DNA of 44,349 nt from Nemertoderma westbladi (lineage: Eukaryota; Xenacoelomorpha; Nemertodermatida; Nemertodermatidae), in contig JAUCBJ010007190.1 of assembly GCA_032718475.1 (NCBI GenBank), positions 1 through 44,349 of the forward strand. The letters run 5' to 3'. Position 1 is the stretch's first letter, and each line of letters begins with the position of its first letter. Of this stretch, positions 21,701-30,646 are shown in pieces. The notes under the pieces were generated by a model. That model was not told the origin of the DNA and searched no databases. It saw only the letters and a list, made by a program, of their open reading frames with translations. Made by a program: the position numbers and the translations under genes.

Positions 21701-21990
21701 TAGTTTGACGAGGAAGTGCTACAGGTATGCACTTTATCGAGTTCCGCACAAGGAGGGCCACTCCACCCCCAACCCGGTCGTGTCTGTCATGCCGGAAGAC
21801 CCGGAAACGTTTGCTGCCAGACAACATCGCGTCAGAAATAGAATCATTGGCCCAGGTTTCCGTTATCGCGATCACATCATACGGGGTAGTGGATAGAAAC
21901 TCATCCAAGTCCGACAATTTGTTTTTCAGTGACCTGGCATTAAAGCAGCAACACTTGATAAACGCGTGCTGGTTTGATGAGCAACGATGA
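18790..21990 (-). mobile_element. LINE of the CR1/L2 superfamily, 5'-truncated
   Basis: On the minus strand the element ends in an (AAT)n tail at about 18790-18822, after a 3' UTR of about 350 bp. Its 5' end, about 21985, falls within the hAT element and at the very start of the endonuclease domain. The ORF is open across the truncation point (upstream codons read FNARSLKNK, a common endonuclease start). 5' truncation and a simple-repeat tail are typical of target-primed insertion. Confidence 0.88.
19170..21917 (-). CDS. LINE ORF2: AP-type endonuclease and reverse transcriptase
   Basis: 915 codons without a stop. Endonuclease: AITETWAND (near residue 17), GDFNLPLFDW (about 128), NVLDLIF (about 165) and SEHATVSFDI (about 195). 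A charged linker is followed by RT: PVFKKGDSSDPYNYRPISLT (about 475), YVDFSKAFDSVVH (about 555), GTPQGSVIGPLLF (about 610) and the catalytic LYADDVKIY (about 638). A C-terminal thumb/connection region follows (LLEYCTPVWSP; PLWNSLP). The pattern fits the CR1/L2/Rex1 superfamily; the exact clade needs a tree. The first ATG is internal: the frame is open to about 21985, so the true protein lost its N-terminus to 5' truncation. The intact catalytic motifs suggest a recent insertion. Confidence 0.92.
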   Translation of the reverse strand: MSDLDEFLSTTPYDVIAITETWANDSISDAMLSGSKRFRVFRHDRHDRVGGGVALLVRNSIKCIPVALPRQTTDIEAVAIDLIDGSSRLICAYRPPPVPSVPDTTTGLCEALNILCDTNKPCVITGDFNLPLFDWTDVSHPDNDIYNNFFSFVLESGLSQVQYEPTRGDNVLDLIFTTDDHFVSSVSTAAPFSTSEHATVSFDIIGSPQCDSSDTSAPRGFYDFANGDYTGFKSFMRSIKWEEEEFASCRTVDDFFLAFSKVMKSGINTYIPYKEFCNDSNQKKYPHYVKILQKAKKRLWRRRHSEGGMAAYKCVAAQASRAAHRADCEREIRILSSGNTNAIFRYLKKKNSNRSDIGPLKYKGETVIDDETKATIFSSVFSENFTPDNNVPLNFNRKVPYNVNLSSVDFNPVNVLTFLHKLAPKHSSTPDGFPAILFSKLACTIAAPLSVIFRVSFESHALPSVWLTAYIIPVFKKGDSSDPYNYRPISLTCITCKIMEMVIKDALINYLLTNKLITRAQHGFLKRKSTCTQLLDCLSDWCKLIDKRKNVDVIYVDFSKAFDSVVHSKLLCKLSGYGVCGSLLDWFKAFLSNRSQQVLVGNMFSQVCAVISGTPQGSVIGPLLFMLFINDLPDLLLPVSAKLYADDVKIYSSSDQRNYIVTALRQLETWASECQLNLAAHKCFAVYIGATNPKHIYFLNSAVLKSESSCKDLGLLIAPDLKFNIYCKAQVAKAFRVINMLFRNIVSTNKSALLTAYKSMVRPLLEYCTPVWSPFTKRFINLVERVQRYFCRRLFLRCNLSPATYIDRLHFLNLQPLEVRRHVFDLKMVYRIKHGLVDLESAQYFSEPPRSGLRGHNQKLFVPRCRLQIYKHYFSNRVVPLWNSLPSETVGAKSISIFSHLLLDFDFMPFCNFDI

Positions 21991-22271
21991 TCACCATACG
22001 GGCCTGTCAGAAGGTAGTCAGATAGTCAGATAGTGTGAATTATTGGACAGATCAGTTAGTAGGCCTACAGTCTCACAGTAGTCTGGTAGTAGTAGTACGG
22101 CATGCGGCTGTACTGCTGCACGGTCAGACGGTAGCGTAGGTACCGGTGCTGCGGTGTAACAGAGAATTTTCACTCCCCATGCAGCCATGTACCATGTAAA
22201 ATCACTCCCCAGTTAAAATTCCCTAGTCAGCTCTGCAGCTAGTGTACCGGTACCGGTATTGTACGGTCCTA

Positions 22272-22425
22272 CTAATTACCCAACTTTACCCAAATCTACC
22301 CAACTTTACCCAAACTTACCCAACTTTACCCCACTTTACCCAACTTTTTACCCAACTTTACCCAACTTTACCCCACTTTACCCAATACCACCCAACTTTA
22401 CCCAACTTTACCCAATCGAATACCC
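22272..22425 (+). repeat. FB1 left array, (TTACCCAACT)n
   Basis: About 15 imperfect units of 10-11 bp, ACCCAACTTT with variants (ACCCAAATCT, ACCCCACTTT). Confidence 0.9.
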
Positions 22426-22971
22426 AACTACCTATCTGCCGACCAGTGATGCAATACAGTACAGCAGAAGGCTTACTTACTTACTACAGTACCGGACCAG
22501 TAGGCCTACTGTCTGACAGTAGCATTCCAGCAGTCTGTCAGACTGTACAGCTGTAATACAGTAGGTCATAGTAGGAATGGTTTGTATCAGTGTAGGCCTA
22601 TGCAGCTATGGCTTCATGTTTATAGCTGTATAGTCAGATAGTCATACTCCAGTCAGCCAGTACTTATAATCATAACATAACACATCCAGACATCAATAAA
22701 ATGATCAATATGGCTGTATGAGGGTGCATTTCGGGGTAGTGATGTTCTATAGAATAGACTTTAGTTTATTGTTTTGGTTAGAATAACGTGCCACTATAAC
22801 CTGTTCCTTTCCCTAAATTGAGAATTTAACATTCAGGTTGAGATATGCATCAAGTTTCCCTCTGCAGCCTTGCCTCCACTCCAATCAGCCATTGGCAGAT
22901 TGGATATGGTAGATAGCAGGATAGGCCTAACTACTGAACTAATTGATTAGGCCTGATGATGGATTGAAATG

Positions 22972-23167
22972 ATTGGGTAAAGTTGGGTGGTATTGGGTAA
23001 AGTTGGGTAAAGTGGATTGGGTAATTGATTGGGTGAAGTTGGGTAAAGTTGGGTGGTATTGGGTAAAGTGTGGTAAAGTGGGGTAAAGTTGGGTAAAAAG
23101 TTGGGTAAAATTGGGTAAAGTTGGGTGAAGTTGGGTAAAGTTGGGTGGAGTTGGGTAAAGTTGGGTA
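22972..23167 (-). repeat. FB1 right array, inverted
   Basis: The reverse complement of the left array (GGGTAAAGTT units) with its own variants, about 18 units. The distinctive double unit accccactttacccaacttt, next to a long T run, is present in both arms. Confidence 0.9.
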
Positions 23168-23599
23168 TTTAGTAGGACCCGGTATTGTATACACGGTTGA
23201 CGGTATTGTACCGGTACCGGTATTGCAGTATTGTATTTTGTATTACCTACTACACTACTGCACTAGTATATACCGGGTACCGTACGTTTTGCATGCGTTT
23301 CTCACTCGTTTGTACTCTTTTGTACTATTTTTGAACTCTTTTGTACTATTTTGCACTTTAATGTAGGCCTAGGTATTTTGTAGGCCTACTCTTTTGTAGG
23401 GCCTAGGCCTACTATATTAGTTATAGTTCATATCCGTACCGATGGTATTTTCGTATTGCAAAAATAAGACTACTACTACTACTAGCTGACTAGGCAGCTA
23501 GGTCGAGCGAACTCGGACAGTGGAAATGAGATCCTTCCAGGCTTCCCGATTCTCCATAGTTGTCGCAATTTCGTTTCTCCCAAGTTCAGTATCCCTTTC

Positions 23600-24250
23600 A
23601 AGTTGATCTATACCGGTAGGCCTATATGTTATGGCAGGTCGTCCACGACTACGCTTTCCATGAGTTGGTTGCCAGAGAAGTACAGAAGTAGATCTGGTAT
23701 GACCTCGTCTTTACTTCGCCAGCAGTGCCCACTGAATCTTAATCTGCGTTCACGGAGGGTGGTTGATACAGGTGGTATTGTACCATAAAGCTCGGCGTTT
23801 GTCATGTGTTGTCTCCAGCTGATGTTTAGGGCTGCCCTTAGTAATCTTGTGTAGCAACCATCAATTCGTTGTTCAAGTGATTTAGTCAGTGTCCAGGTCT
23901 CACCCCCGTATAAAAATACACTTTCCACTGTGGCTCGAAAGAACTTAGTCTTCAGGCTGTCAGGTGCCTGGAGAGATCTGATTTCCAGATGGTATCCATT
24001 TTTGATAGAGCTACCCAAGCCTTTGCTTTCCTAACTTCTATGTCCTTTTTGCTACTCTCTATCCATGATCCAAGGTACTGGAAGTCGTCGACCTTCCTTA
24101 GTTGATTATTATCAATGGTTGTCAAGTTTCCATCAACATTAAAGGTCATGAATTCGGTCTTTGTAGCATTTATATGCAATCCAACCTCCTTAGCAGCCCT
24201 CTCCACTTTATTTAGTAGAAGACAGTAGAAGTAAAATAAGACTATAAGTA
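23600..24250 (-). pseudogene. LINE reverse transcriptase remnant, RTE-like C-terminal region
   Basis: Two overlapping minus-strand frames give a continuous RT C-terminal pattern. 24240-23960 carries VERAAKEVGLHINATKTEFM and VDDFQYLGSW. 24018-23629 carries LYGGETWTLTKSLEQRIDG and RRLRFSGHCWR. A frameshift near 24000 separates them. The YADD box that should precede this is missing. It is closest in style to RTE-type LINEs, but the clade is uncertain. Confidence 0.8.
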
Positions 24251-24279
24251 TGAAATACCCTTTGTTATTGAGATAATGT

Positions 24280-24395
24280 TTATTGTTTTGGTTAGAAAAG
24301 CCCACCACTGTGACCTGCTCCTTTCCGTTAATTAAGTAATGGAGATTAGTTTATTGTTTTGGTTAGAAAACACCACCACTGTAACACCATCGGTA
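24280..24395 (+). repeat. Two copies of the dispersed 45-bp motif
   Basis: TTTATTGTTTTGGTTAGAAAA followed by (g/c)ccaccactgt occurs at 24282 and again at 24352. The same motif, in either orientation, occurs at about 22769, 25628-25680, 33565-33628 and 34275-34330. It may be a terminus of a small DNA transposon; see findings. Confidence 0.75.
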
Positions 24396-24832
24396 CGCAT
24401 ATGAACGATAACCACTATATTTCAGTAATTTACTATTTTGTATTTTTTGTACTTTTTTGTACAGATTCGTTGGACCGCTGCAGATCTGCAGATCGGAACC
24501 GGATAAGCGTTTTCCGGTGTGCGATCTGACGGCAGGACGCGAGGACGGTAGCAGAAAATTTCCACCCCCCTAAAAATTCACCTCCCGGCTTCCCGGTTAC
24601 AGGGTTAGGGTACACTTACAACTTACCAGAAAGGAACAAAAACAATAAACGATTTGATCGTCTATGCTTGTGCCTTGGCAGGCCCATCAGCCCATGGTTG
24701 CAGGGATAAATTAAGCATGGTGGTGGTGCTGGTGGATAGCCCATTACTGCCAGACTGCATTACGTTCTTAAGACACTACCAGACTACTGCACTAAGATGC
24801 CTGCCTGTAATACCACCCTGGACCTTGCCACC
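24396..24832. other. No gene seen
   Basis: Mixed-composition DNA. A decayed copy of the dispersed motif (aggaacaaaaacaataaacg, about 24633) is the only recognisable element. Confidence 0.5.
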
Positions 24833-25035
24833 CCGGATCTAAGATCGCGTCTAGGACAGTAGGATCTAAGTTCTGAAGTTCTCATCTAGCAGTCTAGAAT
24901 CTAAGTTCGCATCTATGATTTATGGCCGGGCCACACCCAGGATTTAGGATCTAAGGTTGCATCTGTAGATACCACCCAGGATCTAAGTTCGTGATCTAAG
25001 GTCGCACCTCTGGCAGCCTGGTTCCCACCCGAGAT
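24833..25035 (+). repeat. Degenerate tandem repeat, (GGATCTAAGTTCGCATCT)n
   Basis: Five to six imperfect units built on GGATCTAAG followed by tcgcatct, with variable spacers (for example, 24834, 24869, 24898, 24955, 24979). Confidence 0.75.
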
Positions 25036-25214
25036 ATAAGTTCCCTATAGAATTTCATATTATTGGTTTTCACAGCTCGTTTCTGGCTGCTAGTTTTCTG
25101 CTCATTTCAGCTCGTTTCAGATTGTTTCAGCTCGTTTGCCCGTTACTTTGTCCCTGTCAATACTGCAGTACTGCAATACGATTGTCGTATGTTTATTAAA
25201 TTGAAATTTATCGG

Positions 25215-27484
25215 TATGACTAATTACCCAAACGCACCCAATCGGCACCCAAACGCACCCAAACGGCACCCAAACGCACCCAACCGGCACCCAAACGGCA
25301 CCCAATGGTACCCAAACGGCATTAAAATTGAACTGCCGGATGAAAATTACCACCCTATAGGGTACTCCCTGTCATCCTAAATCAGTGAGTCAGTAGTTAA
25401 ACGGTGAAATTAACCGGTACCTACAGACCTACCAACAGACCAAATACCTGATACCAGAATACTGAAATACAGTACAGCAGTACCCTGGTACCAGCAGACT
25501 GGTACCGGTATGTAGAATAGCTTACTGTCTGACTGTAAACTGTCAGCCAATGAAATGTTAAATGCAATTGCGGTTGTAAATGTTGCACCGACTACCGACA
25601 AGCCTATTACCGATTCTTATAATAAAGTAAAGGATCAGGTTACATGGGTGGGCTTTTCTAACCAAAACAATAAACGTTATAACGTTGAGGTATTGTTTTG
25701 AAAAAGGCAAAAATAAACAATAAACGTTTGGCGTTTGGGTATGTTAGACTGCCGTTTGGGTGGCGCGTGGGTATGTTAGAATGCCGTTTGGGTGGCGTTT
25801 GGGTATGTTATAATGCCGTTTGGGTGGCGTTTGGGTATGTTAGAATGCCGTTTGGGTGGCGTTTGGGTATGTTAGAATGTCGTTTGAGTGGCGTTTGGCT
25901 ATGTTAGAATGCTGTTTGAGTGGCGTTTGTGTAAGGTAGAATGCCGTTTGAGTGGCGTTTGGGTATCTTAGAATGCCGTTTGAGTGGCGTTTGGGTAAGG
26001 TAGAATGCCGTTTGGGTGGCGTTTGGGTATGTTAGAATGCCGTTTGGGTGGCGTTTGGGTATGTTAGAATGCCGTTTGGGTGGCGTTTGGGTATATTAGA
26101 ATGCCGTTTGAGTGGCGTTTGGGTAAGGTAGAATGCCGTTTGGGTGGCGTTTTGGTAAGGTAGAATGCCGTTTGGGTGGCGATTGGGTATGTTAGAATGC
26201 CGTTTGGGTGGCGTTTGGGTAAGGTCGAATGCTGTTTGGATGGCGTTTGGGTATGTTATAATGCCGTTTGGGTGGCGTTTGGGTTTGTTAGAATGCCGTT
26301 TGGGTGGCGTTTGGGTATATTAGAATGCCGTTTATGTGGCGATTTGGTATGTTAGAATGACGTTTGGGTGGAGTTTGGGTATGTTGGAATGCCGTTTGGG
26401 TGGCGTTTGGGTATGTTGGAATACCGTTTGAGTGGCGTTTGGGTAAGGTCGAATGCTGTTTGAGTGGCGTTTGGGTAAGGTAGAATGCCGTTTGGGTGGC
26501 GTTTTGGTAAGGTAGAATGCCGTTTGGGTGGCGATTGGGTATGTTAGAATGCCGTTGGGGTGGCGATTGGGTATGTTAGAATGCCGTTTGAGTGGCGTTT
26601 GGGTAAGGTAGAATGCCGTTTAGGTGGCGATTGTGTATGTTAGAATGACGTTTGGGTGGTGTTTGGGTATGTTGGAATGCCGTTTAGGTGGCGTTTGGGT
26701 ATGTTGGAATACCGTTTGAGTGGCGTTTGGGTAAGGTCGAATGCTGTTTGAGTGGCTTTTGGGTAAGGTAGAATGCCGTTTCGGTGGCGTTTTGGTAAGG
26801 TAGAATGCCGTTTGAGTGGCGTTTGGGTATGTTATAATGCCGTTTGGGTATGTTAGAATGCCGTTTGGAAGGCGTTTGGGTAAGATAGACTGCATTCTTT
26901 ATATCTTTATTATGTTTCATTTATTGTATCTTTAATGTATTTATCTATAATTAATTTATTAATCTATAATTATCTATTATTTATCTATAATATTTATTTA
27001 ATGTTTTTCAGATTACTTTTCCAAAGTCAAACCTCCAGGAAGAGAAGAGTGATCAATTTCTGGCAAGCGTCATGGATGTTGTCAACATAGTAACCCGGAA
27101 CTGCGGAATCTGGTAAAAGTTCGGATAGCGTCTCCAAAAGTGTCCACGAATCACCGAATCAACGACTCCTACGAGCGGAAGTCGGCGTCCTGTTTACTTT
27201 TGGTTTAGCTTATAGAAAAAGTTCAAACGATGGGTAGAAGCAATCTCAGTCCCAGTAGACTGTTGGTTGGTTCGGAATTCCAGTTGTAGTTGTCGTCTCC
27301 TGCGTTTCGGGCGATCTTCGATGTGACTAAGTGATGAGATTAACATTAACATTTTTCCGTCAAAAATAAACATTTCAATTTTTGAATAAAATTACGTATA
27401 AATACTGCAATCAAGTACCAACTGTTTTCCTATAAAGTGGTACTTTATGCAGCGTGATATAAATAGTTATTCTTAATATTGCCT
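25215..27484 (+). repeat. FB2 left inverted-repeat arm
   Basis: Starts TGACTAATTACCCAAACGC and runs to AATATTGCCT at 27484. The complement of each block appears in the right arm in inverse order, with scattered substitutions and a shorter tandem array. Confidence 0.85.
25730..26888 (+). repeat. FB2 left tandem array, 32-bp unit
   Basis: About 36 units (length divided by 32) of GTTAGAATGCCGTTTGGGTG followed by gcgtttgggtat. Variants include GGTAAGGTAGAATG and GTTTGAGTGG. Each unit contains two half-units based on CGTTTGGGT. Frames through it are artefacts of the repeat. Confidence 0.92.
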
Positions 27485-30400
27485 TTCTATCCCACTCTTC
27501 AGATTTAGTTTCAGGAAATTGCAATTTTTCTTCCGGTGGGAGAAAAATAAACTTATACATCACGGGGTAGGGGCTGGAAATAGGTACCACTTGTTTTCCA
27601 TGTAGTAATTACAGTAGTTATTAGTGTGCCCTGTTGAAATAGATAGTTTGTGTCATTGACTTTGAAATAATTTGTTGTATATATTTTCAAGCATCATTGC
27701 CGCTACTGCTTAAGAATATTTTCTGCTTTTCAAGTGTTCCACAAATATATCGTAAAAATATCACATATCGTAAACCGCTGCAGGTGTTTATGCGACCGAC
27801 GCTACAGTAGATTGAGATAAAACGTGGATATACAGTTCTATACTAACCAATCAGCGCAATAGTGTGATGGTAGGTGGCGTTGTTTTTCGTTACTAACTTG
27901 AACACTTTGCTGCCCATGCAGTGATTGAGATAGTGATTGATAATTACTGTATTATAATTATTAAAAGATCTTATTATTTAATAAGTATTAAACATTACAC
28001 AAGTCGCACCGAAATTATTCTTCGTCCTTCTTGTGATTTGTTGATACCAATTGAAAAGTGTCGCTGAAAGGACACCAGAATTATATCACGTATAAGAAAC
28101 AATATGCATTCTTTTTCAGTTTCTAGTTGCCATGGCAACGCGTAAACTTGACTAAAAACAAGCTACATATTAGCCGCAGCGTTTTAAAATCCACCTCTAC
28201 CCCCCTTATATCGAGTATAAGGAAAAATATGCAATATATGTTTTACTTTCTAGATGCTATGGCAACGTGTCAGAATTGTTAATATAGTGTCTTTAATATC
28301 TGTTAGCCGTTTACACTAAGTAAATTAATCACAATTATAACATTCTTAACTATGGAATTATATTGTGACAAGAATCTCTATTCCGACAGTATTCAGTGCA
28401 CATAACACCGTTACGCCTACAAGAACATCACTTCGTCAAGCAGTCTCTCTTATAGGCACATGTATTTACTAGTGAATCGGGAATTTGTGAAAGGTATTTA
28501 TTGGGCAACAACATTCCATTTGCACCAGTATTCCAACCAAAATCTAATATACACTGAGATTTATCACGGAGTCATTGCGTAATGACGCAATCTTATTTAT
28601 TATGTAGAGACATCGCAAAATGTAACCATTTATAGATTCTGTTGTTGGAGGGAGATCCAATTACTACTACTACAGTAGGATCGGCATTTTTAAGAATGCT
28701 GTCTATGAATTCTTGGTCATTGATCAAGAAAACTTGCCACCTCAATGCAGCATAAAGAAGGTGCCACCTGTGGCTGCATAGACCCTCTTACTAGGGCAAA
28801 CCTGGTCCTGTAACTAGGACCCCCTTCGTTTTGGGATAAGGACGCCCTTGGTCTTGGAAGGACCTACTGCTACTGTATATACTTGGCTGCAGGGGTATAT
28901 GGCCTGGCCAGGCAGATTGTGATCAACAAATGGCTGGTCAGGAGTAGAGTGTTCTCATGTCCACTCTGAGTGCACTTCACTGCGACATGCACCCCACCTG
29001 GTAATTGGTAACATACAGATGGTAACTCCACCTACTTGCTCCAGAAGTCGAGGAAATCCTGCCAAGTATCTAACTGATCTAGACTTTGCTGATGACTTAG
29101 GAGTACTCTCAGAATCATTAGAGGGAGCCCAACGGCTACTCAGCTCATCAGAACAGGCTGCTTCTAGTGTTTACTACAAAAAGACCAACAGTTAACTTTG
29201 AAAGTCCCCAACAAGTCTCTGACCGGATGAGCATAATCTCAAAGGATGGATCCGGAAGTCAGGTTAGGCTACTAGTGGCGTGCAAGTACGCGGGATGTAA
29301 ATCTACAATCTTCATTTCCCTCTCATGATTCTAATTACACCATTTATTGTAGTACTAGGGCCTACAGTAGTTGAAGGCCTACATTATTACTAAAATTGCT
29401 TTTATACACCCATTCAGACCACGAGGGTACTAAAAACAACACAATTGACCGGATAGTTTCGGAGCCTTTCGTGTGACAAACAAACAGACAGACAGGCACG
29501 ATTTTCTTACAGTAAGTAAATCTGAAGATTTACAAATAATATTCTAACATAATATATTTTATTGTTAAAATTTACAATATTTGCCGCTCATTTAATTGGC
29601 CCAGCGGTAAATAATATTTGCATTGTTTACCTAGGTAAATGGAGATTATTCAGTCAACTTTGTACTGTAATAAATACTATTCTGGGGCATTTAATTTATT
29701 TAATGAGTAGCTACGACTAGTAAAATGACATCAAGTAATTAATAATCTTCAGATAAATAATATGTTCCAGAACATTGTGTATTTATTAAATACAATAAAT
29801 GGCCTGCCACGGATGCAGGCTGCAACGGATGCAAATACCTGCATTTTTTGAACGCCGATATCTCAGCTATTTCTCATTGACATTAATAGTTAATTACAAA
29901 TTTGGAATCCTTTCAACGACACTTTTCAATTGGTATCAACAAATCACAAGAAGGACGAAGAATAATTTCGGTGCCACTGGTGTAATGTTTAATACTTATT
30001 AAACAATAAGATCTTTTAAATCGAATCAAATCAAATGTTTTTTTAATTTCTCAATAGATACTGCACAATGGAACTATAACTATACAACGATAAACGCGCA
30101 ATTTATTACATGCAAATATATAGGTTGTCCCACAAAATTTGACACGGTTTGTTTTCAAATAAATCTGCTGCACCTTAATAAAATTCGGGATTATTGGTAT
30201 CATTAGAAAGCTAGAGTGCTAACTTAAAGAAAGAAACTTGTTGGAAACAGTTATGTTGCTATGGTAACCCCATGTGGCAGTGCATAATGAAACAACGGTT
30301 TGTTTTCGAAAGGTGCATTAATAATTAATTTGAATAATTATAATACAGTAATTAGGATGATTTTAACAATAAAATTACACATTGTACGATAAATAAAACA

Positions 30401-30646
30401 CGTTATTTACCTTTTCGCCCCTCGATCCGACTTATTTACCTTCCTCGCTTCGCTCGGCCGGTAAATAACAGATTTCGGGACGAACGGTAAATAAAGCATA
30501 TATTATTTACCGTACAATAAATAGTTAATATTTTAGCCTATTGCAGTAATAGACTAACCAAATAATTTGCCAAAAAAGTATTTCTACATTAGTACTGTAG
30601 AACACAAACTATGTAATACTTTAGTAAAAAATACGATACCAAAAAT
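27485..30646. other. FB2 loop region
   Basis: About 3.2 kb with no long reading frame. It contains the inner inverted pair 27957-28072 / 29907-30018, two diverged direct copies of a block ending in tttctag...gctatggcaacg (28087-28143, 28208-28268), an RT remnant at 29040-29220, and clustered ttatttacc / ggtaaataa words in both orientations near 30400-30520. 27485-27956 and 30019-30646 are not complementary to each other, so at least one holds later insertions. Confidence 0.65.
29040..29220 (+). pseudogene. LINE reverse transcriptase fragment with FADD box
   Basis: A short plus-strand frame reads SRSRGNPAKYLTDLDFADDL and then GVLSESLEGAQRLLSS, the RT catalytic-box region (Y/FADD) of an RTE-like LINE. 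It stops soon afterwards, and no flanking RT blocks in frame were found. It could belong to the same LINE type as the remnant at 23600-24250, which starts just downstream of this box. Confidence 0.75.

Larger units (their letters stand above)
16989..22006. mobile_element. hAT-like non-autonomous DNA transposon with nested insertions
   Basis: The left end CAGGCCCGTAT (16989) and right end ATACGGGCCTG (22006) are perfect 11-bp inverted repeats. The flanking 8-mers TCAGTAGG (16981-16988) and TCAGAAGG (22007-22014) match at 7 of 8 positions. An 8-bp duplication and a CAG...CTG terminus are hAT features. C-runs (actgccccccccc near 17045; tgccccccc near 18775) lie towards both ends. After removing the nested MITE (17587-18390) and LINE (about 18790-21990), roughly 1 kb remains with no transposase frame, so the element was mobilised by another copy. 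Confidence 0.8.
22244..23218. mobile_element. Small foldback element FB1
   Basis: A large inverted repeat whose arms are made of tandem arrays. The left arm starts GGTCCTACTAATTACCCAAC (22265) and the right arm ends GTTGGGTATTTAGTAGGACC (23179). Outside these, both sides carry accggtaccgg and tattgta words in inverse order. About 530 bp of non-repetitive loop separates the arrays. There is no coding frame. The architecture is that of foldback transposons (FB, TU, Galileo types). Confidence 0.75.

Noticed and set aside
22242-23194. Frames rich in YPTLPNFTQ-like peptides
   Set aside because: Translations of the 10-11-bp FB1 arrays.
22272-26888. CRISPR-like arrays
   Set aside because: The units are contiguous or nearly identical throughout with no unique spacers, and the setting is a eukaryotic nuclear genome.
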